Below are positions 53,656 to 63,510 of a stretch of 64,000 bases of DNA, one piece after another. The translations under genes were made by a program, and so were the position numbers. Source of the stretch: Adhaeribacter rhizoryzae (GTDB taxonomy: Bacteria > Bacteroidota > Bacteroidia > Cytophagales > Hymenobacteraceae). The notes beneath the pieces are model-generated. The model did no database searches, was not told where the DNA came from, and saw nothing but the letters and a program-made list of their open reading frames with translations. The stretch spans positions 346,795 through 410,794 of the forward strand of contig NZ_VWSF01000003.1 in the NCBI RefSeq assembly GCF_008629685.1, read 5' to 3'. How positions within the stretch are numbered: the stretch's first letter is position 1; every line of letters begins with the position of its first letter.

Positions 53656-54357
53656 TTAATTCGTTTCGGATAATTCCCGCTGAAATATTTGCGATGCAAC
53701 CATTTCCAAAACAAAATCAACTTGCTCATCTATGGTAATAAAAGTGGTATCGAGTAACCTGGCATCGGGAGCTTGCACCAACGGACTTTCTTTCCGGGTT
53801 GAGTCAATTAGGTCGCGTTTCTGTAAATTCTGAACAATTTCGTCTATCGGCACCAGCTCGCCTTTGTCCAGCAACTCATCCTGACGCCGTTTGGCCCGGG
53901 TATACACTTCGGCGGTCATAAACACTTTCACTTCGGCATCCGGAAAAACGGTAGTACCAATATCGCGACCATCCATTACCACGCCTCTTTTCTTAGCCAT
54001 TTTCTGCTGCTGCTTTACCAAACAATGGCGCACTTCCGGAATAACACTTACCTCGCTTACTTTATTGGAGATATACATTTTCCGGATTTCGTCTTCTACG
54101 TTTAAGCCGTTCAGAAAAACTTCGTTGCGTTGAGTTTTGGCGTTCCGTTCGAAAGTAATGTGAATATCGGATAAAGCCTGGTTTATTTTTTTAGGATTGG
54201 TTAAATCAATATAATGTTCGAGAAAATAAAGGGTAACCGCCCGGTACATAGCGCCGGTATCTATGTATGCGTAATGCAGCTCTTTGGCTACTATTTTCGC
54301 AGTAGTACTTTTTCCACACGACGAATATCCGTCAATAGCTACTACAATCTTTTTCAT
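53656..54357 (-). CDS. cmk: (d)CMP kinase
   Basis: The 233-residue kinase has the P-loop IDGYSSCGKSTTAK, the CMP-binding YIDTGAMYRAVTLYFL and MDGRDIGTTVFPDAEVKVF. It phosphorylates CMP and dCMP for nucleotide synthesis. It starts a minus-strand unit with ispH (100 bp further) and the DUF502 gene. Confidence 0.93.
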   Translation of the reverse strand: MKKIVVAIDGYSSCGKSTTAKIVAKELHYAYIDTGAMYRAVTLYFLEHYIDLTNPKKINQALSDIHITFERNAKTQRNEVFLNGLNVEDEIRKMYISNKVSEVSVIPEVRHCLVKQQQKMAKKRGVVMDGRDIGTTVFPDAEVKVFMTAEVYTRAKRRQDELLDKGELVPIDEIVQNLQKRDLIDSTRKESPLVQAPDARLLDTTFITIDEQVDFVLEMVASQIFQRELSETN

Positions 54358-54382
54358 ATAAAAAGCTGCTGGTTAATCTGAA

Positions 54383-54550
54383 TTATTTTTCGTTGCACGG
54401 ACAAGGCATTGCTTTTCCTTTCCGCATCTTCTTTTTATAAGCCATGGTTTTTTTAGTCAGCGATGCTTTCCGGTTGCAGGCCATTTCGGCCGAGCTGCCA
54501 CCTAAAAACAACAAGAGCATAAAACCCCACCCTATTTTTTTTAACATCAT
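54383..54550 (-). CDS. Small cysteine-containing protein (55 residues)
   Basis: Tandem ATG codons at 54550 open a 55-codon frame ending TAA at 54383, 25 bases before cmk. The product has a hydrophobic start (GWGFMLLLFLGGSSAEMAC), so it is secreted or a lipoprotein (Cys 25), then a strongly basic part (KKTMAYKKKMRKGK) and the ending CPCNEK. It is too short for a standard gene list but has all the marks of a real exported small protein. Function unknown. Confidence 0.6.
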   Translation of the reverse strand: MMLKKIGWGFMLLLFLGGSSAEMACNRKASLTKKTMAYKKKMRKGKAMPCPCNEK

Positions 54551-54833
54551 TTAAAAACTATTTTAAAACAGAACCTGAACCAGTACTGCATTTAAGTATA
54601 GCTGCCAGAAAAACGAACCTAAATTTTAAAAGTTTAAATAAACCGCTAAATAGTAAGTCCTCAGCTCTTTGCCTGTTTTCTGTCCATACGTAATCAATGC
54701 CTCAAAAATACGAAAAGAGATTAACTATTATTGTTTATTTAGCAGTAAGCCGCCGAATAAAGTACTTAACGTGCATTGCTGCCCTATTCTGTTAATTAAC
54801 TGGCACCAGAGCTTCGGTGCTAATTTGTTTTTG

Positions 54834-55340
54834 TTACCAGCCGAAATCTTTGTTGGTTTTGGCAACGTGGCAATTATGGCAAAGCATCTGAAAATTAGAG
54901 AGCCAGCAGCCGCCACCGCCGTATTTTACGGGTATTATGTGGTCTACTTTTAAATCGCGACGAGCCCGGCAAACGGTACATTTCCGGCCCTGGTACTTGG
55001 CCACGTAATATTCAAACGTACCAACCTGCCCATCAATAATGGCCCAAACGGCTGTAGCAAATTTAGTACAATCGTTAGTAGCCCACCGTCTGCGCCGGCC
55101 CGCAAGTACGGCTCCGCAGCCACAAGAACAAAGCCCATCTTTGCGGTCCGGAAACATATCCGGGAAAGCTAAATGGGCCTGAATGCGCCGGTAAGGATTA
55201 ATTTGTACCTGCTCGTAAATTCCACCTGGGTCGAAAAATATTACCCGCTCCTGCCAGCCATATTTTAGTTTAAGCTTTTTAAAAGGTAAAGGTTCTGCCA
55301 GGAATTTGCTATTAGGTGGCAGGTTAATTTCCGCTTGCAT
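54834..55340 (-). CDS. HNH endonuclease
   Basis: The 168-residue protein ends in an HNH domain: CTVCRARRDLKVDHIIPVKY followed by NFQMLCHNCHVAKT (zinc cysteines and the catalytic His). A first part has CSCGCGAVLAGRRRRW, another cysteine cluster. It is a free-standing nuclease with unknown target, sometimes seen as a housekeeping gene in Bacteroidota. Confidence 0.82.
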   Translation of the reverse strand: MQAEINLPPNSKFLAEPLPFKKLKLKYGWQERVIFFDPGGIYEQVQINPYRRIQAHLAFPDMFPDRKDGLCSCGCGAVLAGRRRRWATNDCTKFATAVWAIIDGQVGTFEYYVAKYQGRKCTVCRARRDLKVDHIIPVKYGGGGCWLSNFQMLCHNCHVAKTNKDFGW

Positions 55341-55572
55341 TAATATTTATAAAATCTTTCAATATTTTATTCTAGCGTAAAATTACGGAACCTACGCCCA
55401 AGTGCAACTAACATTCTTAGCTGAAATCACATTTGCAATTCTATAATATTTCTGTAAAAGCATTTGGTACACTCCGGATTTTGGAAGAACCCGTATGGCT
55501 ATTTGTTTAAAATTATAGTTTATTTTGTTTTTACAAACGTATGTAATTACCCAAACCCAGCATTTAAGCCAC

Positions 55573-57225
55573 ATGCCAACTTACCCGAAAGACTTTAGCA
55601 TTAGCGGAAAAATAGTAGATGTTTTGCACCACCAAATTATAGAAGGCACGCTGGAGGTGGTAAACGGCAAAATTCATAAAATAACCCCGGGCCCGGTTAC
55701 GGCACAGCAATATATTTTACCGGGCTTTATTGATGCCCACGTCCACATCGAAAGCTCAATGCTGGTGCCCTCCGAATTTGCCCGGCTAGCCGTGGTACAC
55801 GGCACGGTAGCTACGGTTTCTGATCCGCACGAAATTGGCAATGTACTGGGGCTAAAAGGCGTAGAATACATGATTCAGAACGGGGCTAAAGTACCTTTTA
55901 AGTTTTATTTTGGAGCACCGTCGTGTGTACCGGCTACTTCTTTCGAAACAGCCGGTGCCGAAATCACGCCCGACGACATAGAAGAATTATTTCAGCGGAG
56001 CGAGATTAAATATTTGGCCGAAATGATGAACTGGCCCGGGGTGCTGCACCAGGATGCAACGGTTGTGCAGAAAATTACCTTAGCGCAAAAATTTGGCAAG
56101 CAGGTAGATGGGCACGCGCCCGGTTTGCGCGGCGAGCAGGCGCGGCAATATATTGCGGCCGGCATTAGCACCGATCACGAATGTTTTACTGCCGAAGAAG
56201 CCTTAGACAAGCTGGCCTACGGCATGAAAATATTGATTAGAGAAGGCAGCGCCGCCCGCAATTTTGAAGCTTTAATTGGTTTGTTGCCCGACTACCCGGA
56301 CCGGATGATGTTTTGCTCTGATGATAAACACCCCGACAACCTGGTGGAAGGCCATATAAATACGCTGGTAAAAAGAGCTTTAGCCAAAGAGATTGATTTG
56401 TTTAAAATATTGCAAGCCGCCTGCGTAAACCCGGTGCAACATTACGACCTGGAAGTAGGCCTTTTACAACAGAACGATCCGGCCGATTTTATTGTGGTAG
56501 ATAACCTGAGCGACTTTAATGTGCTGCAAACCTATATTAATGGTTTTCTGGTAGCCGAAAATGGCCGTACAACTATTCCGTACACCGCCAGCGAAATCGT
56601 GAATAATTTTAATACACAGCTTAAAACCCTAAGTCAGTTCCGGGTACCGGCCCCAGCAAATGCCGCCTATTTAAACGTAATAGAAGCAGCCGACGGACAA
56701 TTAATAACCAAAGGAACCCGGGTTAAGGCTACTATACAAATTGGTGCAGCAATAGCCAACGTGGCCGAAGATGTGCTGAAAATAGCGGTGGTTAACCGGT
56801 ACCAAAACACTGAACCTGCGTTGGCTTTTATCCGGAATGTAGGCTTAAAAGAAGGTGCCATCGCTTCCTCGGTGGCCCACGACTCGCATAATATTATTGT
56901 AGTGGGCGTAGATGACGAAAGCATTTGCCGGGCAGTAAACTTAATTATTAGCGCTAAAGGCGGGATTGCTGCAGTGGGTAATGAATTCGAAAAAATATTG
57001 CCTTTGGCGGTAGCCGGTATTATGTCTGATGCGGATGGTTACGAGGTTGCCAAAGCTTACTCGGAACTAGACGGTTTAGCAAAAAAAATGGGTAGTACCT
57101 TGCAATCGCCGTTTATGACGCTTTCTTTTATGGCCTTACTCGTAATTCCGGCCCTTAAGCTAAGCGACAAAGGCCTTTTCGATGGCAATCAGTTCAAATT
57201 CACCTCGTTGTTTGTGCCGGAATAA
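55573..57225 (+). CDS. ade: Adenine deaminase
   Basis: The protein (550 residues from ATG 55573; the open frame begins with a TTG 48 bases earlier, which I reject) turns adenine into hypoxanthine. It is an amidohydrolase with [20 protein letters not shown] (metal histidines), [20 protein letters not shown] and [12 protein letters not shown] (metal Asp), and a C-terminal segment [18 protein letters not shown] typical of bacterial Ade. It is single and full length. Confidence 0.93.
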   Translation: MPTYPKDFSISGKIVDVLHHQIIEGTLEVVNGKIHKITPGPVTAQQYILPGFIDAHVHIESSMLVPSEFARLAVVHGTVATVSDPHEIGNVLGLKGVEYMIQNGAKVPFKFYFGAPSCVPATSFETAGAEITPDDIEELFQRSEIKYLAEMMNWPGVLHQDATVVQKITLAQKFGKQVDGHAPGLRGEQARQYIAAGISTDHECFTAEEALDKLAYGMKILIREGSAARNFEALIGLLPDYPDRMMFCSDDKHPDNLVEGHINTLVKRALAKEIDLFKILQAACVNPVQHYDLEVGLLQQNDPADFIVVDNLSDFNVLQTYINGFLVAENGRTTIPYTASEIVNNFNTQLKTLSQFRVPAPANAAYLNVIEAADGQLITKGTRVKATIQIGAAIANVAEDVLKIAVVNRYQNTEPALAFIRNVGLKEGAIASSVAHDSHNIIVVGVDDESICRAVNLIISAKGGIAAVGNEFEKILPLAVAGIMSDADGYEVAKAYSELDGLAKKMGSTLQSPFMTLSFMALLVIPALKLSDKGLFDGNQFKFTSLFVPE

Positions 57226-57409
57226 ATATTTCGGCTAAAAGCAACCTTGTATGAATACTCACTAAAAAGCACAAAAATTAGTCTAAAGTAAGTAATTCAA
57301 AACACTTTTGGCTACTTTGAGTAAGTATACAGTAGTAGCTATATATTTCAGAATAGAAGCGTTGCTAAATTTTAGCGCATAAACGCCTAACCGCCGTTGC
57401 CCGTAACTT

Positions 57410-58270
57410 ATGCTGACCGAAACCTTGATTATGATGCTGGTGGGATTGCTGGTAAGTACTTTTGGTACGGTAGTCGGGTTTGGCGGCGGGGTATTTATGG
57501 TACCCATTCTGATTTTATTCTTTCATTTTCCTATTGAAATTGCCATAGGTACCACCATGTCGGCCATGCTTCCGGCATCCTTAATTGCTTCTTTTTTTAA
57601 TTACCGCGAAAAAAATATTGATTATGTAGTCGCCTCCCTCATCCAGTTTCCGGCAATGGCCGGCACCGTAGTGGGGGCTTTTCTGGTGGCTTTTCTGCCG
57701 GTAGTAGAGTTGCAGTTTATCTTTGCTTTTTTTGTAATTATTATAAGCTTCTTAATACTCGGCACCCCCAAGCAGAAAGCAAAACTAAACCGGAAAACGG
57801 GGGTGATGTACCGCGTAACCCACATGCCTACTTCTTTTATCCGGAAAAACCACCACAAGCACTTGGCTTACCGCATTAACGGCGGCGTAGTGGCATTATT
57901 TGGCTTAATAACCGGCACAGTAGCTGGTTTATTTGGTATTGGCGGCGGCTTTTTACAAACCCCGGCTATGATTAAAGTATTTAACATGCCTACCCGCATT
58001 GCTACCTCTACCTCGCTTTTTGTTTTAACAGTAACCAGTTTTACCGGGCTTTGTACGCATTTCTGGCTGGGGCATGTAGATTGGAACAAAAGCGTACCCT
58101 TAATGACGGCTTTCGCCATTGGTGCTGCTTTAGGTCAATATTTTAAAAGAGATGATGTAAATATACCGGCTATTGATTTGTTAATTGGGGTTGGCTTGTT
58201 CCTGGCCGGTATAGCTTTAATAATTAATATTATTATTAAAACCGGGGTGCTGTTTAATTTTACTTTCTGA
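57410..58270 (+). CDS. TauE/SafE-family sulfite/anion permease
   Basis: The 286-residue membrane protein has the two TauE repeats FGTVVGFGGGVFMVPILILF and TGTVAGLFGIGGGFLQTPAM, with eight or so helices. It is thought to export sulfite or organosulfonates. It sits next to no sulfur genes, so the substrate is open. Confidence 0.88.
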   Translation: MLTETLIMMLVGLLVSTFGTVVGFGGGVFMVPILILFFHFPIEIAIGTTMSAMLPASLIASFFNYREKNIDYVVASLIQFPAMAGTVVGAFLVAFLPVVELQFIFAFFVIIISFLILGTPKQKAKLNRKTGVMYRVTHMPTSFIRKNHHKHLAYRINGGVVALFGLITGTVAGLFGIGGGFLQTPAMIKVFNMPTRIATSTSLFVLTVTSFTGLCTHFWLGHVDWNKSVPLMTAFAIGAALGQYFKRDDVNIPAIDLLIGVGLFLAGIALIINIIIKTGVLFNFTF

Positions 58271-58342
58271 AAAAACTCTTTCGGTTTCTAGGGTTTAACT
58301 CCAGGATTTTCAGCCAATAATTACCAGATTATTTAAGCATAC

Positions 58343-58762
58343 TTATTCGGCATTGGCATAATGCATAGAAAGCAGCGTTTCTACTTTTTCAATGGTTAAG
58401 GGTTTGGTAATATAATACGCATTAAAATCGCTGGCCCGGCTGGTATCCTGCGGGTGGTTAGACGTTGATAAAATAGCCACCAGAATATCGCTCCGGAACT
58501 GTTCATCAAATTGGTTATACAATTCCAAAAATTCGAAACCATCTATTACGGGCATATTTATATCCAGTAAAATAAGCTCCGGCTTGGTTTCGGAAGTGCC
58601 GCCATTTGCCTGGCTTAAATTTTCCAGGTATTCGAAAGCAGTTTTACCGTTGCTTAATACTTTTATTTTATCAGTTACGGCCATGCGTCGCAGCAATCGT
58701 TCGTTCAGAAAGTTACTGGTATCGTTATCGTCTACTAATAAAATACTCCTTAATTTTTTCAT
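58343..58762 (-). CDS. Single-domain response regulator (CheY-like)
   Basis: The 139-residue protein is a receiver domain only: LLVDDNDTSNFLNERL (acidic pair), LILLDINMPVIDGFEF (phosphorylated Asp) and AILSTSN, AYYITKPLT (Thr/Ser and Lys). There is no output domain and no kinase nearby. Such regulators are common in Cytophagales and work with distant hybrid kinases. Confidence 0.9.
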   Translation of the reverse strand: MKKLRSILLVDDNDTSNFLNERLLRRMAVTDKIKVLSNGKTAFEYLENLSQANGGTSETKPELILLDINMPVIDGFEFLELYNQFDEQFRSDILVAILSTSNHPQDTSRASDFNAYYITKPLTIEKVETLLSMHYANAE

Positions 58763-59218
58763 GATAATCTTTCGCCCTTCTGCTGAAGGAAATAATATTT
58801 ATGCCTACTCTAAATTTAATAATTACCTCCAGCCGCCTGTATTTTCCAGAATTTGCTTAAATAACAAATCTCGCTGCTTTCAGCAATTTGAGCAAGAACC
58901 AAGACTAAGTACTTATTTTTCTCGGCTTTACTTCAATCAATCCTGGTGCTGTTATCAGCACTGCCCAACACAATGTAGTTACCGGCTTTAAAGGTTGTAA
59001 GTTGCACGCTAATGGCCTATATTTTATCTTTTTACCCGTAATAATTTAATATTGACTTTTTGTTAAAAATTGGCCCTTATAAGCCTGAATAAAGCTGTTG
59101 CCGGCCTCAACCAGAAAGCTTCTCTTAACCTTAAATTAAAGCTAATATTTTTATTAAATCAGATTCTAACACTAATAAACAAATTATATTGCTTAATGTT
59201 TTAAAGGCCAAAAAAAAT
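58763..59218. other. Intergenic DNA
   Basis: About 450 bp of AT-rich sequence with no gene or strong repeat that I can support. Confidence 0.45.
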
Positions 59219-59247
59219 AACGGCCTGGTATAAACTACCAGACCGTT
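59219..59247 (-). terminator. Terminator of the cystathionine synthase-like gene
   Basis: AACGGCCTGGTA and TACCAGACCGTT pair with one mismatch around a 5-nt loop, followed on the minus strand by a run of T (TTATTTTTTTTGG). It lies 22 bases after the stop codon. Confidence 0.85.
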
Positions 59248-59269
59248 ACGTTTCTTCGGGTTGTTTTAG

Positions 59270-60250
59270 TTATTCAATATAGCCTTCGGCCCGCATCCAA
59301 TCATCGTTGTAAATTTTGGCCAGATAACGGGTGCCGTGGTCAGGCAGCAATATTACCAGCACATCGTCTTTGGTTAAGTTTTCTTTGGCATATTCCAGGG
59401 CGCCGTGTACGGCCGTGCCGCAAGACCAACCCACAAACAAACCTTCTTCTTTGGCTAACCGCCGCGTCATTAAAGCGCCATCTTTATCGGTAACCTTAAT
59501 AAATAAGTCAATCAGGTCAAAGTCTACGTTTTTAGGCAGAATATCTTCGCCAATGCCTTCGGTTTTGTAAGGATATATTTCGTTTTTGTCGAAAATACCA
59601 GTCTCTTTATATTTTTTGAAAACCGAGCCGTAAGTATCGAGGCCGATAGATTTTATAGCCGGGTTTTGCTCTTTTAAATATTTAGAAATACCGCAAATAG
59701 TGCCGCCAGTGCCTACCCCGCAGGCAAAATGCGTAACCTTACCCTCGGTTTGCTCCCAAATTTCCGGACCAGTAGTTGCGTAGTGCGCTGCCGTGTTCGA
59801 TAAATTATCGTACTGGTTGGGGTAAAAAGAATTAGGTATTTCGCGGTTTAAGCGTTTAGCCACCGAATAATAAGACTGCGGATCTTCCGGCGCTACGTTG
59901 GTAGGGCACACAATTACATCGGCGCCTACAGCTTTTAAAATATTAATTTTTTCGGGGCTTTGCTTATCGGTAAGCGTAAATATACATTTATAACCCCTGG
60001 CCGAAGCAGCTAAAGCCAAGCCCATGCCGGTATTGCCCGATGTTCCTTCGATAATGGTACCACCGGGCTTTAAAATACCGGCTTTTTCGGCATCTTCAAT
60101 CATTTTAACGGCCATACGGTCTTTCACCGAATTACCCGGATTAAAATATTCTACTTTAGCCAGAATGGTAGCCTCAACCCCAGCGGTAACTTTATTTAAC
60201 TTAGCCAGCGGCGTATTACCAATAGCTTCTGAAATATGATTTAAATACAT
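59270..60250 (-). CDS. PLP-dependent cystathionine beta-synthase-like enzyme
   Basis: The 326-residue enzyme has IGNTPLAKLNKV, the PLP lysine in GNSVKDR (Lys 43), IEGTSGNTGMGLALAA and CGVGTGGTICGISKYL. The segment YKTEGIGEDILPKNVDFDLI is more typical of cystathionine beta-synthase than of plain cysteine synthase, though the regulatory CBS domains are absent. It may condense serine or O-acetylserine with homocysteine. The CysM-type enzyme at 25892 is a distinct paralogue. Confidence 0.85.
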   Translation of the reverse strand: MYLNHISEAIGNTPLAKLNKVTAGVEATILAKVEYFNPGNSVKDRMAVKMIEDAEKAGILKPGGTIIEGTSGNTGMGLALAASARGYKCIFTLTDKQSPEKINILKAVGADVIVCPTNVAPEDPQSYYSVAKRLNREIPNSFYPNQYDNLSNTAAHYATTGPEIWEQTEGKVTHFACGVGTGGTICGISKYLKEQNPAIKSIGLDTYGSVFKKYKETGIFDKNEIYPYKTEGIGEDILPKNVDFDLIDLFIKVTDKDGALMTRRLAKEEGLFVGWSCGTAVHGALEYAKENLTKDDVLVILLPDHGTRYLAKIYNDDWMRAEGYIE

Positions 60251-60441
60251 TATTTCTGTTCAGGTTGTATTTCTTTTCTGTTGTTTCGGGTACGTACTTA
60301 TGCAAATACGTAAGCCGGTATACTATAAATTAAGGCAAAAGTAGTTGTTTTAACCTAAAATCTTTTAATAAAATCCGGGCACCGCAACTTTAAACAAAAG
60401 TATTGCCCCGGAATTGTCTGTTCAGGTACTTAAACTTTATT

Positions 60442-60472
60442 TTTGGTTGGCAGGCAAAATAATCTATTTTTG
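60442..60472 (+). promoter_or_regulatory. sucD promoter (TTTG-N19-TATTTTTG)
   Basis: TTTG at 60442-60445 and TATTTTTG at 60465-60472 are 19 bases apart and match the Bacteroidota consensus TTTG-N19/21-TAnnTTTG. The start codon of sucD is 46 bases after the -7 box. Confidence 0.6.
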
Positions 60473-60518
60473 CAACACTTACTTTAATTGTGCGTCAGAC
60501 ATCTTAAAAAAAGAAAAC

Positions 60519-61409
60519 ATGAGTGTTTTAGTAAATAAAGATTCAAAAGTAATTGTACAGGGCTTTACCGGCTCCGAGGGATCTTTTCATGCCCAGCAAA
60601 TGATAGAATACGGTACTAATCTGGTAGGTGGGGTTACCCCGGGCAAAGGTGGTTCTTCGCACCTGGATCGGCCGGTTTTTAACACTGTAGCCGAAGCCGT
60701 ACAAAAAACCGGCGCCAATGTATCTATTATTTTTGTGCCGCCGGCTTTTGCTGCCGATGCCATTATGGAAGCGGCCGACGCGGGCATTAAGGTAATTGTT
60801 GCCATTACCGAAGGCATCCCGACCAAAGACATGATTTTTGCCAAAGAATATATCAAAAACTTTGATGTTACCCTTATTGGCCCGAACTGCCCAGGTGTAA
60901 TTACGCCCGGCGAAGCCAAAGTAGGTATTATGCCCGGCTTTGTATTTGAACCCGGCCGCATTGGCATTGTTTCTAAATCCGGAACATTAACTTACGAAGC
61001 TGCCGACCAAATTGTAAAAGCTGGTTTAGGTATTTCTACGGCTATTGGTATTGGCGGCGACCCAATTATTGGCACGCCCACCAAAGATGCCGTTGAATTG
61101 CTGATGAACGACCCCGAAACCGACGCCATTGTAATGATTGGCGAAATTGGCGGTAACTACGAAGCCGTTGCTTCTGAATACATTAAATCTACGGGTAACA
61201 AAAAGCCTGTTGTTGGTTTTATTGCCGGCCAAACCGCTCCTAAAGGCCGCCGTATGGGCCACGCGGGTGCTATTATTGGAGGTGCCGATGATACTGCCGC
61301 CGCTAAAATGAAAATTATGCGCGAAAGCGGTATTTACGTGGTAGAATCGCCGGCAAATATTGGCGAAACCATGCTGAAAGCTTTAAAAGGTGAGCCTATT
61401 TCGGCTTAA
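60519..61409 (+). CDS. sucD: Succinate-CoA ligase, alpha subunit
   Basis: I choose ATG 60519 ([20 protein letters not shown]), which gives 296 residues, the family's usual length; an ATG 105 bases earlier would place the promoter inside the gene. Features are the CoA-binding [35 protein letters not shown] and the phosphohistidine loop [13 protein letters not shown]. It makes succinate and ATP or GTP in the TCA cycle. The beta subunit gene is not adjacent. A terminator follows. Confidence 0.95.
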   Translation: MSVLVNKDSKVIVQGFTGSEGSFHAQQMIEYGTNLVGGVTPGKGGSSHLDRPVFNTVAEAVQKTGANVSIIFVPPAFAADAIMEAADAGIKVIVAITEGIPTKDMIFAKEYIKNFDVTLIGPNCPGVITPGEAKVGIMPGFVFEPGRIGIVSKSGTLTYEAADQIVKAGLGISTAIGIGGDPIIGTPTKDAVELLMNDPETDAIVMIGEIGGNYEAVASEYIKSTGNKKPVVGFIAGQTAPKGRRMGHAGAIIGGADDTAAAKMKIMRESGIYVVESPANIGETMLKALKGEPISA

Positions 61410-61430
61410 ACTTTTATTAATAAGTAACTT

Positions 61431-61460
61431 AAAAGGTGCAGCCCCAAAGCTGCACCTTTT
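61431..61460 (+). terminator. sucD terminator
   Basis: AAAAGGTGCAGC and GCTGCACCTTTT pair perfectly over 12 bp with a 6-nt loop, then TTTA. It lies 21 bases after the stop. Confidence 0.9.
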
Positions 61461-61563
61461 TTTATAACCTTTGGCGGGTAACTACGGTTTAAAAGCTATA
61501 AACATTTATTAACGTTTAAGATTTTTTAATTCTGAACACCATAAAATTATAGCTTACACTACT

Positions 61564-62040
61564 ATGGAAAACCTAACTGATTTGGGGCTAGAAAAAGAAA
61601 CCAATCTGGAACTGGCCGAAAAACTAAATGAACTACTTGCCAATTATCATATTTATTACCAGAACTTACGTGCTTTTCACTGGAATATTAAAGGCGTAAA
61701 CTTTTTTCAGTTGCACGCCAAGTTCGAAGAACTATATACCCAGGCTTTGGTTAAGATTGATGAAATTGCGGAACGTATTCTTACCTTGGGGCATACGCCG
61801 CTGCATACCTTCTCCGATTATGTGCGGGTTTCATCGGTTAAAGAATGTCAGAACCTTACCGGCGATCGCGAAACCGTTAACGCTACCATCGAAAATATCA
61901 GAACCATTATTCAACTGGAACGCAATATTTTAAAATTGGCCGGCGAAAGCAACGATGAAGGAACCCAAGGCATGATTAGCGAAGATTTAAACGAGCACGA
62001 AAAAAATCATTGGATGCTGCGCGCCTTCCTGAAAAACTAA
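61564..62040 (+). CDS. dps: Dps-type ferritin-like DNA protection protein
   Basis: The 158-residue protein has the ferroxidase residues in LRAFHWNIKGVNFFQLHAKF and KIDEIAERILTLG and the family length. Dps oxidises iron and shields DNA during starvation and oxidative stress, forming dodecamers in the cytoplasm. The gene stands alone with its own terminator. Confidence 0.92.
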   Translation: MENLTDLGLEKETNLELAEKLNELLANYHIYYQNLRAFHWNIKGVNFFQLHAKFEELYTQALVKIDEIAERILTLGHTPLHTFSDYVRVSSVKECQNLTGDRETVNATIENIRTIIQLERNILKLAGESNDEGTQGMISEDLNEHEKNHWMLRAFLKN

Positions 62041-62061
62041 AACTTTAATATTTTGATAAGT

Positions 62062-62101
62062 AAAAAGAAAGGCAGCTCTCATGAGAGCTGCCTTTCTTTT
62101 T
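62062..62101. terminator. Palindromic terminator after dps
   Basis: A 40-bp perfect palindrome, half AAAAAGAAAGGCAGCTCTCA. It begins 21 bases after the dps stop and ends in a T run, so it can work in both directions. Confidence 0.85.
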
Positions 62102-62132
62102 TGGTAATTGCTAAAGTTGGGGCAAAAAAAAA

Positions 62133-62150
62133 GGCTTGATAAGTCAAGCC
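62133..62150 (-). terminator. Terminator for the leftward lipoprotein transcript
   Basis: GGCTTGA and TCAAGCC form a 7-bp stem with a 4-nt loop; on the minus strand nine T residues follow. It lies about 275 bases after the lipoprotein gene. No other minus-strand gene lies between, so that gene has a long 3' tail. Confidence 0.6.
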
Positions 62151-62425
62151 CCTTTCCCCTAATAAAAAAACACCATTTATTATCTTTAATCAGGTAAAAA
62201 CCTACCTGCTATTTTCTCAATTTCTTAAGCCCTCACGGCACAGTTCCTTTTACGACAAAGTTGGCAGGAAGTTTAGATTATTTAATAAAATATTTAAAAT
62301 ATTTTTTAACCGCCTGATTGTTAAGGTAAAAATTTAGACAAGCTTATTTCTTACCCTAAATTATTACCAGAACCAACATCCTGAATATTATTTTGCTTTG
62401 AATTTCACCTTCAAAAAAATATTGG

Positions 62426-63208
62426 TTACCGGGCCGGTTTACGGCCTGGAGTATTCCGGTTATTAATATTACGTCCGCCTACATTAACTACAAAACCTAA
62501 ACTAAAAACCGAGTAAGCCGCCGTTAGCGTTTTGCGGTTGCGTAGCCCAAAGTTACTGCCAGTAGTATATTGCAGTTGCACCGCCGGGTTTAAGGTTATG
62601 CGGGTATAAAAAATTGGTTCCAGAAAAATATTATCTTCAATGGGTTGCGCCAGGCCATTCAGGGTATGATCGGTCATGCTTATGTAACTGGCCCGTAGCG
62701 CCGTGCCGTAGTTTAACGGAAAGTCGCGGTTAAATAAATGCCAGGCTTTTTTTCTTTTTGAGCTGTAATTTACCTGCAGAAAATATTTGTTAAAACTACC
62801 TTCGCGTCGCTGGTAATCCAATACGCCTTCGGCTGTTTCGTTTTTCTTTAGCCGGTCGCTGCTGCCTTTCCCAAAACCCGTGTACACCTCAAATACCCGG
62901 TTCTGCTCCGGCCCAAATGAGGTAAAGTACCCTACTCCGCCTTCTAATAAATTATGCCGGAAATCCTGCTTTTTGCGTTCGCTGCTTAACATAGAACCAT
63001 TTAGCAAAACCCCAATATGGTCGGTAACAGCATAGGCCGTATTAAACGTAATATTACCTTTTAAAGTAGTGTGGGCACCGGCACTTAACTCGCCTTTTTG
63101 GGTAAACATGGGCACGTTGGGCACATTGGGCATATAAACCGAAGTACAACCCGATACCAATACAGCCAGACCACCGGCTAGCCCTAAAGCAGATAGAAAT
63201 TTTTTCAT
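62426..63208 (-). CDS. Outer-membrane-associated hypothetical lipoprotein
   Basis: The 260-residue protein has a lipobox LVSGC (Cys 21). The rest is rich in short amphipathic strands (GAHTTLKGNITFNTAYAVTD, FTSFGPEQNRVFEVYTGFGK, GTALRASYISM), like a small beta barrel. I do not recognise the family. It lies between dps and rny. Confidence 0.65.
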   Translation of the reverse strand: MKKFLSALGLAGGLAVLVSGCTSVYMPNVPNVPMFTQKGELSAGAHTTLKGNITFNTAYAVTDHIGVLLNGSMLSSERKKQDFRHNLLEGGVGYFTSFGPEQNRVFEVYTGFGKGSSDRLKKNETAEGVLDYQRREGSFNKYFLQVNYSSKRKKAWHLFNRDFPLNYGTALRASYISMTDHTLNGLAQPIEDNIFLEPIFYTRITLNPAVQLQYTTGSNFGLRNRKTLTAAYSVFSLGFVVNVGGRNINNRNTPGRKPAR

Positions 63209-63454
63209 GTTACTAAACCAGTGGGGCAGAGAATTAACAGATGCTTATCGGTGACTGAAAAGTGCTGACTTTTCCTCCTTTCCCACGCTGCCCACAATCT
63301 GCCAGACTAAAATTGAGCGGTTAAATTGGGATAAATTACTTTAAAAACAAACTTGTTTTCGGCAAAAAAATTACAGTATCGCCAGGGCACTTTATGGCTT
63401 ATTCTCTATAGAATTAGCATAAATAACTAATTGTTGTGCTACATTAATAACTAA

Positions 63455-63486
63455 AAAGCCCCGCCAGAAATACCGGGCAGGGCTTT
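63455..63486 (-). terminator. rny terminator
   Basis: AAAGCCCCGCC and GGGCAGGGCTTT pair with one bulge; on the minus strand TTTTTAG follows. It stands 24 bases after the rny stop codon. Confidence 0.8.
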
Positions 63487-63510
63487 AACTGAATTTTATA
63501 AGCTATTCAA

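Noticed and set aside
60414-60518. N-terminal extension of SucD
   Set aside because: It would add 35 residues unlike the family and include the promoter; the ATG at 60519 gives the usual length.
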